Source: Thalassospira profundimaris
GTDB taxonomy: Bacteria; Pseudomonadota; Alphaproteobacteria; Rhodospirillales; Thalassospiraceae
Length of the DNA: 64,000 nucleotides
Assembly: GCF_003326795.1 (NCBI RefSeq)
Contig: NZ_JPWI01000007.1
Coordinates: 1 to 64,000, forward strand
Reading direction: 5' to 3'
The number at the start of each line of letters is the position of its first letter. The stretch's first letter is position 1. The notes under the pieces are model-generated. The model did not search any database, was not told the DNA's origin, and worked only from the letters and a program-made list of their open reading frames with translations. The translations under genes were made by a program, and so were the position numbers. Below are positions 43,291 to 52,672 of this stretch, piece after piece.

Positions 43291-44679
43291 TTAGCGAACA
43301 CCGGCCATGCCACCGCCCGCCGGATCAGCCACGAACTGACAACTTTCCGGATGAGGTGGCACGCCTTCAAGGCAGCGGATCACATTGACAGAAGACGCAC
43401 CCTGGGAATTAAGGGTAATTCCCGATGCCGCCCCGGCACCAATCAGATCTTCGGCCATGGTGGCAATTTGTTTGGTTGCACCGGCCGGTGTGCCCGTCCC
43501 GGCAATGCCATAATAATATTCCCAGACAAACGGGTTCACCATCAGGGCCGGGCCGATCAGTGGCGTAGCCGCCTGTGCGGCATCACCAGTGGCAAGGTTA
43601 AGACCAAAGGCATCTGCACCAAGGCCCGCACCAAACGGCGTATTCATGGTCATCATACAGGCAACAGCATTGGCAGCACGATCGACGACAACAAAGCCAC
43701 TGCGACCCGAAAGTGCCTGCCCGGACAAATCCCCAGACGCGATATCGGCAAGATAACGGTTCAGGATTTCGGCAACATCACTGCCATCGGTAATGACGGA
43801 TGGTCCGCTTGCTGAACGCGGCGGATAGGCAAGATAGACAATTTCATTGCCATGTTTGACTTCGGTCGCCGCTTTCCATTCCGGACGATAATTGCGCAAA
43901 TCGTCAGCCGTAAGCGTGCCACCGGCATTCTGGACGGCTGCGGCAATATCTGCACCAAGCGCACCGTTATAGAAATCACCTGGTCCCTTGACACGCAGCG
44001 ATGTCAGCAGTGCTGCAAGATTGACCGAACGGATACGATCACCAACTTCAAGCAACTTGCCGTCGGGCATGAATGTCTTGCGCAAGGCCGGGCTAGCTTC
44101 GATGCGCGCACGGTTGGCCTGAATATCGTTCACAAGTGAGCGCGATACCGGCACACCAAGGCGGGCATATTGTTCAGCCGCACTTAGAAGTGACGCCCAT
44201 TGCAGGCGCCCAAAGCGCGCACTAAGTGCATATAGACCACGCGGAACGGCCGGAATCGTGGTTGCGGTTTGACCTGCACTGGTTCGAGTCCCCGGACGCG
44301 GCCAGAAATCAAGAACCTCGACCTTTTTGCCTGCGCGTTCGTGAACGACACACACACCGCCGCCGCCAATTCCGGCAACAGATGGTTTGGTTACTGTCAT
44401 GGTCGCATACAGCGCGACAGAAGCATCCGCAGCGGTACCGCCAGCAGACAGGACGTCGCGCGCAACCCTTACTGCCCGCGGCTCATCGGCGACAACACCA
44501 CCGAAATATCCGGTAACTGCCCCTATTTGACCAAGATTTTCTGTATTAGTACTACTGCAGGCAGCAAGTCCGGCAGTCATTGCGATTGCAAACGCGATCC
44601 GCCATGATGGCTTGCGCGTCGGCACGGAACCGACATCAGTCGAACGAAAATATGGAACGCACATTTTGCTCAGACGCAT
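43291..44679 (-). CDS. Gamma-glutamyltransferase-like lipoprotein, probably inactive
   Basis: The protein follows the gamma-glutamyltransferase (Ntn-hydrolase) pattern: GGTAADASVALYATMTVTKPSVAGIGGGG, TIPAVPRGLYALSARFGRLQWASLL, and late glycine-rich TPFGAGLGADAFGLNL. Where active GGTs have the nucleophilic threonine in TTHLSVVD, this one reads SGRSGFVVVD, so the autoprocessing and catalytic threonine is missing. A lipobox LAAC ends a signal segment, so it should be a lipoprotein facing the periplasm. The start is uncertain. I give the ATG at 44679 with GAGAG upstream; a GTG at 44625 would give a tidier 22-residue signal. It probably acts as a binding protein rather than an enzyme. Confidence 0.75.
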   Translation of the reverse strand: MRLSKMCVPYFRSTDVGSVPTRKPSWRIAFAIAMTAGLAACSSTNTENLGQIGAVTGYFGGVVADEPRAVRVARDVLSAGGTAADASVALYATMTVTKPSVAGIGGGGVCVVHERAGKKVEVLDFWPRPGTRTSAGQTATTIPAVPRGLYALSARFGRLQWASLLSAAEQYARLGVPVSRSLVNDIQANRARIEASPALRKTFMPDGKLLEVGDRIRSVNLAALLTSLRVKGPGDFYNGALGADIAAAVQNAGGTLTADDLRNYRPEWKAATEVKHGNEIVYLAYPPRSASGPSVITDGSDVAEILNRYLADIASGDLSGQALSGRSGFVVVDRAANAVACMMTMNTPFGAGLGADAFGLNLATGDAAQAATPLIGPALMVNPFVWEYYYGIAGTGTPAGATKQIATMAEDLIGAGAASGITLNSQGASSVNVIRCLEGVPPHPESCQFVADPAGGGMAGVR

Positions 44680-46021
44680 TTTAACTCTCACTGCCATTTT
44701 CCTTGTTGCCCTGCCTAGCATGGTTTTGGCGCAGGGTCGTTCTTTTATCCGCGATACCGAGATCGAGGATACCCTTCGTCTCTATGCCACACCTATCTTC
44801 AAGGCAGCGGGGCTCGATCCGAACGGTGTGTCTGTTTATATCGTTTCTGACAACAGCTTGAACGCATTTGTTGCCGGTGGACAAAAGCTTTTTATCAATA
44901 CTGGGCTGTTGTTAAAAGCAGAGACTCCAGAACAGGTTATCGGGGTCATGGCCCACGAGACCGGTCACATCACCGGCGGCCACCTTTCGCGCGTGCATGA
45001 TCAACTGCGCAATGCCTCTGCAATCTCGATCCTGTCGACCATTGCCGGTGTTGCTGCCGGTGTTGCCGCGGGCAGATCCGATGTGGGGACGGCGGCGATT
45101 CTGGGCGGTCAGAATATTGCGACGCGTAACTTTCTGGCCTATTCCCGTACACAGGAAAGCAGTGCCGATCAGGCCGGTGTAAAATATCTGACAGCAGCAG
45201 GCATCTCTGCGCGTGGCATGATGGAATTCATGGAAACGCTTGAAGGTCAGGAATTGCTGAGCACGGCAAGTCAGGATCCGTATATGCGCAGTCACCCGCT
45301 GACCACCGAACGTGTCGAGTTTCTGGAAAATTACGTTGCCAATTCATCACTGAAAGATGCCAGGGTCAGCCCCGAGTTTTACGAGCGCCATGCCCGTATG
45401 CGCGCCAAACTTTATGCCTTTACCAACCATATCCAGAACACGCTGCGCATCTATCCTGAAAGCGATACCAGCATTGCCGGCCAATATGCGCGCGCCATTG
45501 CCTATTACCGGAATTCCGAACTGGATCCGGCACTTGAGATCATTGAAAAACTGATCGCGGTTGAGCCGTCCAACCCCTATTTCGAGGAACTCAAAGGTCA
45601 GGTTCTTCTGGAATTCGGTCGCGCCAATGACGCAATAGCGCCGCTTGAAAAATCGGTCGAACTTTCGAACGGCGCCCCTCTGATACGTCTTTTGCTGGCG
45701 CATGCGATGATCGAAACCGGTGATAATGCGTTTCTTGAGCCAGCGAAAACCACCCTGATGGGCGTTTTGTCGCGAGAGCGTGGCAATGCATCTGCCTGGC
45801 GTTTCCGTGCAATTGTTGAAAGCCGTCTTGGTAATGAGGGCGAGGCATCGCTGTCACAGGCCGAATACAGCCTTCTGACCGGTGACCGTCAGGCTGCAAG
45901 CTATCACGCGGTACAGGCCGACCGGAAACTTGAAAAAGGAACCGCAGCATGGCTACGCGCACAGGATATCTTGCAGGCGACCAATCCTGACGGAACACCG
46001 GGCAGGGATGCGCCGAAGTGA
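44666..46021 (+). CDS. Periplasmic M48 metalloprotease with TPR repeats (BepA-like)
   Basis: A zinc peptidase of the envelope quality-control type, like BepA/YfgC, which degrades or assists misassembled outer-membrane proteins. The product (451 residues) has a signal peptide (RRILTLTAIFLVALPSMVLAQ), the zinc motif VMAHETGHITGGH, the third ligand in SSADQAGVKYL and C-terminal TPR-like repeats (SIAGQYARAIAYYRNSELDPA). I prefer the TTG at 44666 with GGAACG upstream; a TTG at 44612 would add 18 residues. The N-terminal region overlaps, antisense, the 5' end of the GGT-like gene. The next gene starts inside its stop codon. Confidence 0.88.
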   Translation: MLRRILTLTAIFLVALPSMVLAQGRSFIRDTEIEDTLRLYATPIFKAAGLDPNGVSVYIVSDNSLNAFVAGGQKLFINTGLLLKAETPEQVIGVMAHETGHITGGHLSRVHDQLRNASAISILSTIAGVAAGVAAGRSDVGTAAILGGQNIATRNFLAYSRTQESSADQAGVKYLTAAGISARGMMEFMETLEGQELLSTASQDPYMRSHPLTTERVEFLENYVANSSLKDARVSPEFYERHARMRAKLYAFTNHIQNTLRIYPESDTSIAGQYARAIAYYRNSELDPALEIIEKLIAVEPSNPYFEELKGQVLLEFGRANDAIAPLEKSVELSNGAPLIRLLLAHAMIETGDNAFLEPAKTTLMGVLSRERGNASAWRFRAIVESRLGNEGEASLSQAEYSLLTGDRQAASYHAVQADRKLEKGTAAWLRAQDILQATNPDGTPGRDAPK

Positions 46022-46725
46022 TCGGTCGTCTGCTGCGTCGCGCAGGATTCAAAATATCTTTGGCAAGATTCACGGCATTTAGACGCATAACATATTTATC
46101 ATGCTCGATATTTGTGTCTGCATCAGTCGCCGGATGTTCGCTGCCCGATGCCGGGGTTGATGCCGCAGGTGATCTGAAACTGTTATATGCGCCCTTCTCG
46201 CTTGACCGTCCGCCGCCTTACTGGACCGTCAGCCAGAAAATCAACCCGGGACAGCTTTCCAGCGCCGATACACCGCTTCAATGGGTCGATAAGAACGGGA
46301 ATATCGCCCTGGCAGTGCGTCCGGGCGTCGGATCATTCGAGATCGGACGCAGAACCAATGTGGTTGTTCTGGCTTCACCCTATTTGTCGTTTGACTGGCA
46401 GTTCAACAGCACAGCACAGGTCGGGGACATTGAGCTTGAGCTTGGTTTTCGTAAACAGGATCAGGGCAACTGGAATGAAAGCGATCTGGGATCGGGCAAA
46501 CCGTTCATGGATCAACTTGTACGTATTCCGATTGGTCAAAGCACCGTACAATATGGAGAATGGCAGCGCGAATACTTCGACCTTTCAACCCTTTACCGCC
46601 ACTACTGGCCGGATACCCCAAATGACGAAGTCCGGCTGGTCTGGATCGGTATTGTGCCCGGTCGCGACCACAGGGCGTCTGTGAGTGGGATCACCTATCT
46701 GACGCAAATTTTACTTTCCCGTTAG
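46018..46725 (+). CDS. Hypothetical lipoprotein, possibly DUF3047-like
   Basis: A 235-residue protein that begins with a long basic stretch, a hydrophobic segment and a lipobox (SVAGCS), so it is probably a lipoprotein. The mature part is beta-rich, with NIALAVRPGVGSFEIGR, LASPYLSFDWQFNS and DEVRLVWIGIVPG, loosely like the DUF3047 family. The GTG start at 46018 overlaps the stop of the M48 protease gene as GTGA, indicating translational coupling and a related envelope job. The function is unknown. Confidence 0.65.
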   Translation: MIGRLLRRAGFKISLARFTAFRRITYLSCSIFVSASVAGCSLPDAGVDAAGDLKLLYAPFSLDRPPPYWTVSQKINPGQLSSADTPLQWVDKNGNIALAVRPGVGSFEIGRRTNVVVLASPYLSFDWQFNSTAQVGDIELELGFRKQDQGNWNESDLGSGKPFMDQLVRIPIGQSTVQYGEWQREYFDLSTLYRHYWPDTPNDEVRLVWIGIVPGRDHRASVSGITYLTQILLSR

Positions 46726-46801
46726 ACACCTGATCACGTATCACAGAACCAACACACTAATTCCAAGGCCATAAGCGGCCACAGTCACAGAAGGACTCCC
46801 G

Positions 46802-47563
46802 ATGAATTCCCAGATTGTTAAACGCTTCCTTGGCTGCAGCGCGATTGCAACGACCATGCTGTTTGGTGCATCGATTGCGCAGGCTGACGAAGCCCTTAAT
46901 GCAGGTCAGAAGGCCGAAGTCGAAAGCGTGATCGAAGACTACCTGATGAAGAATCCCGAAGTTCTTCTGCGCGCCATTCAGAATGTCCAGATCTGGCAGG
47001 CAACCGAAAAAGCCCGCCAGCAGGCAGAGGCCATCACACCTGTCTGGGATGCACTGGTTGCCGACAGTTCTGTACCGTCTATCGGCCCGGTTGATGCACC
47101 CGTTACAGTCATCGAGTTCTTTGACTATCATTGCGGATATTGCAAAAGTGCATTCGATGGCGTGATGGACATTGCCAAGGAACATGACGGCAAGGTTCGT
47201 ACGATTTTTGTCGAATTCCCGATCCTGCGAGAAGAGAGTGCCACAGCCGCGCGTGCTGCGCTGGCGGCCGACAAGCAAGGCAAATACATGGAAGTCCACG
47301 AAGCCTTCATGAGCAACCGTGGTCTTCTTGATGATGTCCGGATTGACGAGCTTGCTGCTGGTGCTGGCGTCGATGTGACCAAAATGCGCGAAGATATGAA
47401 ATCGCCGGAAATCGGCGGCATGATTGCCCAGTATGCCGCAATGGCACGCACCGTTGGCATCAGTGGCACACCGGCCTTTATCATTAATGGCAGTCTGGTC
47501 TCCGGTGCGGATATGGAACGTGTCAATGCGCTTGTGAAAGCCGGTCTCGAAGAGGCATCGTGA
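46802..47563 (+). CDS. DsbA-like thiol:disulfide oxidoreductase
   Basis: A periplasmic thioredoxin-fold protein of 253 residues, resembling the Com1/ScsC/DsbG-like group. It has a signal peptide (FLGCSAIATTMLFGASIAQA), an N-terminal helical stretch used for oligomerisation in relatives (VESVIEDYLMKNPEVLLRAI), the redox motif FFDYHCGYCKSAF, an inserted helical domain and the cis-proline loop GTPAF. It may form, isomerise or reduce disulfides, and the motif alone does not decide which. It follows the lipoprotein gene by 76 bases and may share its envelope maintenance role. A strong terminator follows. Confidence 0.88.
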   Translation: MNSQIVKRFLGCSAIATTMLFGASIAQADEALNAGQKAEVESVIEDYLMKNPEVLLRAIQNVQIWQATEKARQQAEAITPVWDALVADSSVPSIGPVDAPVTVIEFFDYHCGYCKSAFDGVMDIAKEHDGKVRTIFVEFPILREESATAARAALAADKQGKYMEVHEAFMSNRGLLDDVRIDELAAGAGVDVTKMREDMKSPEIGGMIAQYAAMARTVGISGTPAFIINGSLVSGADMERVNALVKAGLEEAS

Positions 47564-47637
47564 TTGTCGCAATGATCACGCGCGACAGAGACGGACTACA
47601 TCTGTAGTCACGCCATTTCGGTCTGCGAACAAAAAAC

Positions 47638-47671
47638 AAAGGCCCGTTTCGATTTCGAAACGGGCCTTTGA
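47638..47671. terminator. Palindromic terminator between the DsbA-like gene and thiSG
   Basis: AAAGGCCCGTTTCG pairs with CGAAACGGGCCTTT around ATTT, a perfect 14-bp stem. It can serve both convergent genes. Confidence 0.8.
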
Positions 47672-47692
47672 GCTATTTGCCAAACTCGAAGA

Positions 47693-48688
47693 TCAGATGA
47701 TGCCTGCCAAGGGTGAAGATGGGTCGGCATATTTCTTCTTGGGCATCCGGCCGGCAAGGAAGGATTCACGGCCCGCAATAATTGCATGCTTCATCGCGCG
47801 AGCCATTCGGATCGGATCCTTTGCCCCGGCAATCGCGGTATTCATAAGAACCCCGTCACAGCCAAGCTCCATGGCAACCGCGGCATCAGACGCCGTACCA
47901 ACTCCGGCATCGACGAGAACCGGCACATTGGCATGTTCCTTGATCAGGGCAATATTGACCGGATTGAGAATCCCCATGCCCGACCCGATCAGTGATCCTA
48001 GCGGCATGATGGCGCAGCACCCCATGTCTTCAAGCATCTTGGCCTGAATGGGATCATCGCTGCAATAAACCATGACATCAAAGCCATCCTTGATCAGGGC
48101 TTCAGCCGCCTTGAGCGTTTCGGGCATATTGGGATAAAGCGTTGCCTGATCCCCGAGCACTTCAAGTTTTACAAGGTTCCAGCCACCTGCTTCGCGCGCA
48201 AGGCGCAGGGTCCGGACGGCATCATCGGCCGTAAAGCAACCCGCTGTATTGGGCAGATAGGTATATTTCTTCGGATCGACATAATCGACCAGCATCGGCT
48301 GGTTGGGATCGGTCAGATTGACACGACGCACAGCAACCGTGACGATTTCGGCCCCTGATGCCTCAATTGCGATTTTGGTTTCTTCAAAATCCTTGTATTT
48401 TCCGGTACCGACCAGAAGACGCGAGGAGAACTTCTTGCCCGCAACGACGAACCCGTCGTCATCCGCTGCGGCAAGATCCGCCTCCTGCGAACCGCCACCA
48501 ATGAAATGGACGATCTCGAGCTTGTCACCATCAACAAGAGGCGTCTCGCCATAGGCTGTTTTGGGAACGATTTCGAGATTGCGTTCAACCGCGACCTTGG
48601 TTGCAGCAATGCCCAGCTCACCAAGCAATTCGGCAACGTTTACGGCATTCTCGATATTGCGGTCTTCACCGTTGATCGTCAGAAGCAT
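47693..48688 (-). CDS. thiSG: Fused sulfur carrier ThiS and thiazole synthase ThiG
   Basis: Thiamine thiazole formation from sulfur carried by ThiS, a dehydroglycine source and DXP. The 331-residue product begins with the ubiquitin-like ThiS ([11 protein letters not shown] to the terminal-type HFIGGG at about 61-66). A linker ([13 protein letters not shown]) follows, then ThiG with [20 protein letters not shown], the PNTAGC loop, KLEVLGD and [31 protein letters not shown]. In separate ThiS the GG end must be free for thiocarboxylation; here it is internal. Similar fusions are known in alphaproteobacteria. It stands apart from other thi genes. Confidence 0.92.
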   Translation of the reverse strand: MLLTINGEDRNIENAVNVAELLGELGIAATKVAVERNLEIVPKTAYGETPLVDGDKLEIVHFIGGGSQEADLAAADDDGFVVAGKKFSSRLLVGTGKYKDFEETKIAIEASGAEIVTVAVRRVNLTDPNQPMLVDYVDPKKYTYLPNTAGCFTADDAVRTLRLAREAGGWNLVKLEVLGDQATLYPNMPETLKAAEALIKDGFDVMVYCSDDPIQAKMLEDMGCCAIMPLGSLIGSGMGILNPVNIALIKEHANVPVLVDAGVGTASDAAVAMELGCDGVLMNTAIAGAKDPIRMARAMKHAIIAGRESFLAGRMPKKKYADPSSPLAGII

Positions 48689-48974
48689 CTTTTTCGTTCA
48701 ATCCCTGTGGTATTAAAATCTTCATGATTGCCGCGCAGTATGCGCAGCGACCCGGCCTGAGGCAAGTCGTCATCCAAGGCTTTTAAGCATTCATGTGCGG
48801 AAAGTCATCCCGAAGACGATGAAGAATGGCAAACCGGTTATGCAATGCTGCATTGCCAAGACTATTGCAAAGTTGCGTCAGACTTTGGTCGTGTTATAAA
48901 CGCAACACCAAAAGTTGGACATAAGGTGCCAGATCGGAACCGGATGCGATAACCGAATGGATGTCTGAGGTAAG

Positions 48975-49343
48975 ATGACATTGCACGTGATCAACGATCG
49001 ATGTGAAGTCAATGACACGGCTGAGCGCCTTAGGGCCATCTGCCATGAAGACAACAAAGAAGGTGAACTGGTTGACTGGTTTCAGGAAACCCGACAAGAA
49101 GAGTCTGGCATTCTTTGCAATGCTGGGGCATATACGCACACATCGGTTGCGATCCTCGATGCGATTGGGGCATCAGATATGCCGATGATCGAGGTCCATC
49201 TGTCCAATATTCAAAAGCGGGACGCATTCAGACTAGAAGCAAACGTCTCGAAAGCTGCAAACGGTATGATCTATGGCTTTGGCTCCCAGAGTTATAAACA
49301 CGCCCTGGATGCCATGCGCGAATTGATCCACACACCATCATAA
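48975..49343 (+). CDS. AroQ-like (type II 3-dehydroquinase) protein with deleted active-site loop
   Basis: The 122-residue product matches type II dehydroquinase from EGELVDWFQE onward: LCNAGAYTHTSVAILDAI, MIEVHLSNIQKRDAFR and GMIYGFGSQSYKHALDAM. Compared with the usual 145-150 residues, the first strand (LHVIND) is followed almost directly by the helix leading to EGELVDW. The loop NGPNLNLLG-x-REP-x-x-YG with catalytic arginine and tyrosine is absent. No in-frame start exists upstream because a TGA lies at 48966. It may be an inactive relic or a structural dodecamer variant. The position just before accB-accC is that of normal aroQ in alphaproteobacteria. GAGGTAAG precedes the ATG closely. 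Confidence 0.7.
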   Translation: MTLHVINDRCEVNDTAERLRAICHEDNKEGELVDWFQETRQEESGILCNAGAYTHTSVAILDAIGASDMPMIEVHLSNIQKRDAFRLEANVSKAANGMIYGFGSQSYKHALDAMRELIHTPS

Positions 49344-49354
49344 AAGATATCGAA

Positions 49355-49807
49355 ATGAGCAAGTTCAACATCGACAATGACGCCATTCGCCAGCTCGCCG
49401 AGCTGCTGGACGACACCAATCTGACCGAAATTGAAGTTGCCGCTGGTGACAACCGCATTCGCGTTGCCCGCCAGGGCACCATGGTTGCTGCGGCTCCTGC
49501 AGCCCCGGTTGCGGCGGCTCCGGCACCGGTTGCTGCCTCTGTTGCAGCGGCTCCGTCTGATGCAGCTTCGCATCCGGGCGCTGTAAAATCACCGATGGTC
49601 GGTGTTGTTTACTTCGCACCGGAACCGGGCGCTGCTCCGTTCATCTCGGTCGGGTCGAGTGTTTCCGAAGGTCAGACCGTGATGCTGATCGAGGCGATGA
49701 AAACCTTCAACCCGATCCGTGCGCCGAAATCAGGCAAAGTAAGCCAGATTCTGGCGACCGACGGCCATCCGGTCGAATATGACGAACCGCTGATCATTAT
49801 TGAATAA
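49355..49807 (+). CDS. accB: Biotin carboxyl carrier protein AccB
   Basis: The carrier that holds biotin for acetyl-CoA carboxylase, the first step of fatty-acid synthesis. The 150-residue product has an N-terminal helix ([21 protein letters not shown]), an Ala/Pro-rich hinge at about 42-75 and the biotinyl domain with the biotin-accepting lysine in IEAMKTFNP (Lys116). The thumb loop [10 protein letters not shown] is present. It starts 11 bases after the aroQ-like gene and is followed by accC 17 bases on, forming one operon. Confidence 0.96.
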   Translation: MSKFNIDNDAIRQLAELLDDTNLTEIEVAAGDNRIRVARQGTMVAAAPAAPVAAAPAPVAASVAAAPSDAASHPGAVKSPMVGVVYFAPEPGAAPFISVGSSVSEGQTVMLIEAMKTFNPIRAPKSGKVSQILATDGHPVEYDEPLIIIE

Positions 49808-49824
49808 GCCGGGGTAAGAACCGC

Positions 49825-51174
49825 ATGTTCGACAAAATCCTGATTGCCAACCGCGGCGAAATCGCGCTCCGTATTCAGCGCGCCTGCCGTGAAATGGGCA
49901 TCAAAACTGTTGCGGTGCATTCCACCGCCGATGCTGACGCAATGCATGTGCGTCTGGCCGACGAATCGGTTTGCATCGGCCCGCCTGCATCCAAAGACAG
50001 CTATCTGAATATCCCGGCCATTCTTTCGGCTGCTGAAATCACCGGCGCCGAAGCCATCCATCCGGGTTACGGCTTCCTGTCGGAAAACGCCGATTTCGCA
50101 GCCATGGTCGAAGAACACGGCTTTGTCTTTATCGGCCCGACCGCGGAACATATCCGCATGATGGGTGACAAGATCACGGCAAAACAAACCGCCGAAAAAC
50201 TTGGCATTCCGTGCGTTCCGGGCTCTGATGGTGAAATCACTACCGTTGACGAAGCCCGCACATGCGCCAAGGAAATCGGCTATCCGGTCCTGATCAAGGC
50301 ATCGGGCGGCGGCGGCGGCCGTGGCATGAAAGTCGTTGAACGCGAAGAAGACCTTGCAGAAGCCTTCTCCATGACCCGTAAGGAAGCATTGCAGAACTTT
50401 GGCAATGCTGCCGTTTACATGGAAAAGTACCTTGGCAAACCGCGTCACATCGAATTGCAGGTCATTGGTGACAGTCACGGTAATGCTGTTCACCTGTTTG
50501 AACGCGATTGTTCGTTGCAACGTCGTCACCAGAAGGTTCTCGAAGAAGCACCATCTCCGACCCTGACGGTCGAAGAACGCCAGCGGATCGGCTCCACGGT
50601 TGCCAATGCCATGATCGGCATGGGCTATCGCAATGCCGGTACCATCGAGTTCCTCTATGAAAATGGCGAGTTCTATTTCATTGAAATGAACACCCGTCTT
50701 CAGGTGGAACACCCGGTCACCGAAATGATTTCCGGCGTTGACCTTGTGCGTGAACAGATCCGCGTTGCTGCGGGCCTTGAACTGTCATTCAAACAGGAAG
50801 ACCTTGAAATTCACGGTCACGCCATTGAATGCCGCATCAACGCAGAAGATCCGCAGACCTTTGTCCCGTCACCGGGCAAGATCAAGGAATATCATGCACC
50901 GGGCGGCCTTGGCGTACGCGTCGACAGTGGTATCTATACCGGCTATTCGATCCCGCCCTATTACGACAGCATGATTGCCAAGCTGATCGTTCATGGTCGT
51001 GATCGCGAAGAATGCATGATGCGCCTGCGCCGTGCACTGGCTGAATATGCGATTGGCGGTATCAAAACCACCATTCCGCTGCATCAGACCCTTCTTGCCA
51101 ACCCAGACATCCAGAAAGGGGATTATGACATCCACTGGCTGGAAAAGTTCATGGGCATGAGAAAGACCCTCTGA
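49825..51174 (+). CDS. accC: Biotin carboxylase AccC
   Basis: Carboxylates biotin on AccB with ATP and bicarbonate. The 449-residue product has the full family: [18 protein letters not shown] at the start, the glycine-rich ATP lid [26 protein letters not shown], the active-site [30 protein letters not shown] with the catalytic arginine, and [13 protein letters not shown]. The length equals E. coli AccC. It is the downstream partner of accB and is followed by a strong terminator. Confidence 0.97.
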   Translation: MFDKILIANRGEIALRIQRACREMGIKTVAVHSTADADAMHVRLADESVCIGPPASKDSYLNIPAILSAAEITGAEAIHPGYGFLSENADFAAMVEEHGFVFIGPTAEHIRMMGDKITAKQTAEKLGIPCVPGSDGEITTVDEARTCAKEIGYPVLIKASGGGGGRGMKVVEREEDLAEAFSMTRKEALQNFGNAAVYMEKYLGKPRHIELQVIGDSHGNAVHLFERDCSLQRRHQKVLEEAPSPTLTVEERQRIGSTVANAMIGMGYRNAGTIEFLYENGEFYFIEMNTRLQVEHPVTEMISGVDLVREQIRVAAGLELSFKQEDLEIHGHAIECRINAEDPQTFVPSPGKIKEYHAPGGLGVRVDSGIYTGYSIPPYYDSMIAKLIVHGRDREECMMRLRRALAEYAIGGIKTTIPLHQTLLANPDIQKGDYDIHWLEKFMGMRKTL

Positions 51175-51194
51175 TCACAAATGATACAGATTTC

Positions 51195-51224
51195 AAACGG
51201 GAACCTTCGGGTTCCCGTTTTTTT
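51195..51224 (+). terminator. accBC operon terminator
   Basis: AACGGGAACC and GGTTCCCGTT pair around a TTCG tetraloop, followed by TTTTTG. Confidence 0.9.
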
Positions 51225-51388
51225 GTCTGCATATTTCATCAAATCAGCATCAAAAAAATAATCGATCCGGGCCTAACCTGATGGTATCGCGCGTCTAGAT
51301 TTGACAAGATCCCTTGTCTGGCTTGCCCGCGTTCTCATATGTAAATTGACCCCAGATAGACAGGACAGAAACAATTATCACTGCGATC

Positions 51389-52036
51389 ATGTCGAACCAG
51401 CTGACCCCTGATCTTTTGATCCGCGCTTATTCCGTCGGTCTGTTTCCCATGGCCGAAAGCCATGACGATCCAACCCTTTACTGGATTGATCCGGAATGGC
51501 GAGGCGTATTGCCGCTTGACGGGTTTCATGTCCCGCGCAGCCTCAAAAAGGCTGTGCGCAAAGGCACTTATAAAATCCATGTAGATCGCGCCTTTCCCGA
51601 TGTCATCCGCGCCTGCGCAGAACAAACCGAAACCCGCGATGACACATGGATCAACAGCAATATCCTTGAAGCCTATTGCGCGCTTCACAAAATGGGCTGC
51701 GCGCATTCGATAGAGGCATGGAAAGACGGCGAACTGGTCGGCGGACTTTATGGTGTCAGTCTGGGCAAGGCATTCTTTGGCGAAAGCATGTTTTCGCGCG
51801 CAACCAACGCGTCCAAGGTTGCCCTTGTCCATCTGGTTGCCCTGATGCGGCAGGGCGGCTTCAGCCTGCTTGATACACAGTTTGTGAATGATCATCTCAA
51901 GCAGTTTGGCGTTCTGGAAATCCCGCGTGAAAGATATCGCAACGAACTTGCCAAGGCCTTGGCAGGGCGGGCAAATCTTCCGTTCGAGGTCGAACCGGAA
52001 TTCCTTGAACAAACCCTTTCAGGCGGCGATAGTTAA
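51389..52036 (+). CDS. aat: Leucyl/phenylalanyl-tRNA--protein transferase
   Basis: Adds leucine or phenylalanine to the N-terminus of proteins with basic ends, which marks them for ClpS-ClpA. The 215-residue product has the family markers [75 protein letters not shown] and [15 protein letters not shown]. The ATG at 51389 has no strong Shine-Dalgarno sequence. The window also holds clpS and clpA, so the writer and reader of the N-degron pathway are both present. Confidence 0.95.
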   Translation: MSNQLTPDLLIRAYSVGLFPMAESHDDPTLYWIDPEWRGVLPLDGFHVPRSLKKAVRKGTYKIHVDRAFPDVIRACAEQTETRDDTWINSNILEAYCALHKMGCAHSIEAWKDGELVGGLYGVSLGKAFFGESMFSRATNASKVALVHLVALMRQGGFSLLDTQFVNDHLKQFGVLEIPRERYRNELAKALAGRANLPFEVEPEFLEQTLSGGDS

Positions 52037-52108
52037 GCTGCCCGCACCTTGCGAAATCAGCGTACCTGCAAGCACCCTGCTCCACATATCAAACGAGCCA
52101 CCCGCATC

Positions 52109-52591
52109 ATGAATATCCGCCCCGCCACCAGGCAAGATATCCCGGCCATTCTTGAGATCGTTGCCCCGACCCTGCGTGCCGGTGAAACCTATGCCATCGA
52201 CAGCAATATGGATGATGATCAGGTCATCGCCTACTGGATGGGGCCGGACAAGGTCACGCTGGTCGCCGAAGAAGACGGCGAGATCGTTGGCACCTATTAC
52301 ATCCGCAAAAATCAGGGCGGCGGCGGATCGCATGTATGTAACTGCGGTTATATGACATCCCCCAAAGCAACCGGACGGGGCATAGCCCGACGCATGGGCG
52401 AGGATTCGTTTGTACGCGCCAGAGAACTTGGCTACCGCGCAATGCAATACAACTTCGTAATTGCCAGCAACGAAGCCGCCGTGCATCTGTGGCCAACGCT
52501 TGGCTTTGAAATTGTCGGACGCCTGCCCGGTGCTTTCATGCATCCCAAACTGGGCGAAACCGACGCACTGGTGATGTATCGCAAGCTCTAG
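52109..52591 (+). CDS. GNAT-family N-acetyltransferase
   Basis: A 160-residue GNAT-fold protein. The acetyl-CoA loop reads SPKATGRGIARRMGED (the R/Q-x-x-G-x-A pattern), preceded by the strand SHVCNCGYMTS and followed by YNFVIASNEAAVHLWPTLGFEIVGRLPGAF, typical of bacterial small-molecule acetyltransferases. I chose the ATG at 52109 (MNIRPATRQDIPAI) over the frame opening at 52049. The substrate is unknown. It follows aat by 72 bases. Confidence 0.85.
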   Translation: MNIRPATRQDIPAILEIVAPTLRAGETYAIDSNMDDDQVIAYWMGPDKVTLVAEEDGEIVGTYYIRKNQGGGGSHVCNCGYMTSPKATGRGIARRMGEDSFVRARELGYRAMQYNFVIASNEAAVHLWPTLGFEIVGRLPGAFMHPKLGETDALVMYRKL

Positions 52592-52612
52592 GATATTCAG
52601 TCTGAAAAGAAC

Positions 52613-52647
52613 AAGGGCGGGTACCATCTGGCACCCGCCCTTTTCAT
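52613..52647. terminator. Terminator between the GNAT gene and serA
   Basis: AAGGGCGGGT pairs with ACCCGCCCTT around a loop of about 10 bases. T-runs follow on the plus strand. Confidence 0.75.
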
Positions 52648-52672
52648 GTTTTTTGTCTAACGGCTCTGAAAA

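Noticed and set aside
48689..48974. TPP riboswitch upstream of thiSG
   Set aside because: The minus strand upstream of 48688 shows no CUGAGA or the other conserved THI-box blocks, so no riboswitch is called.
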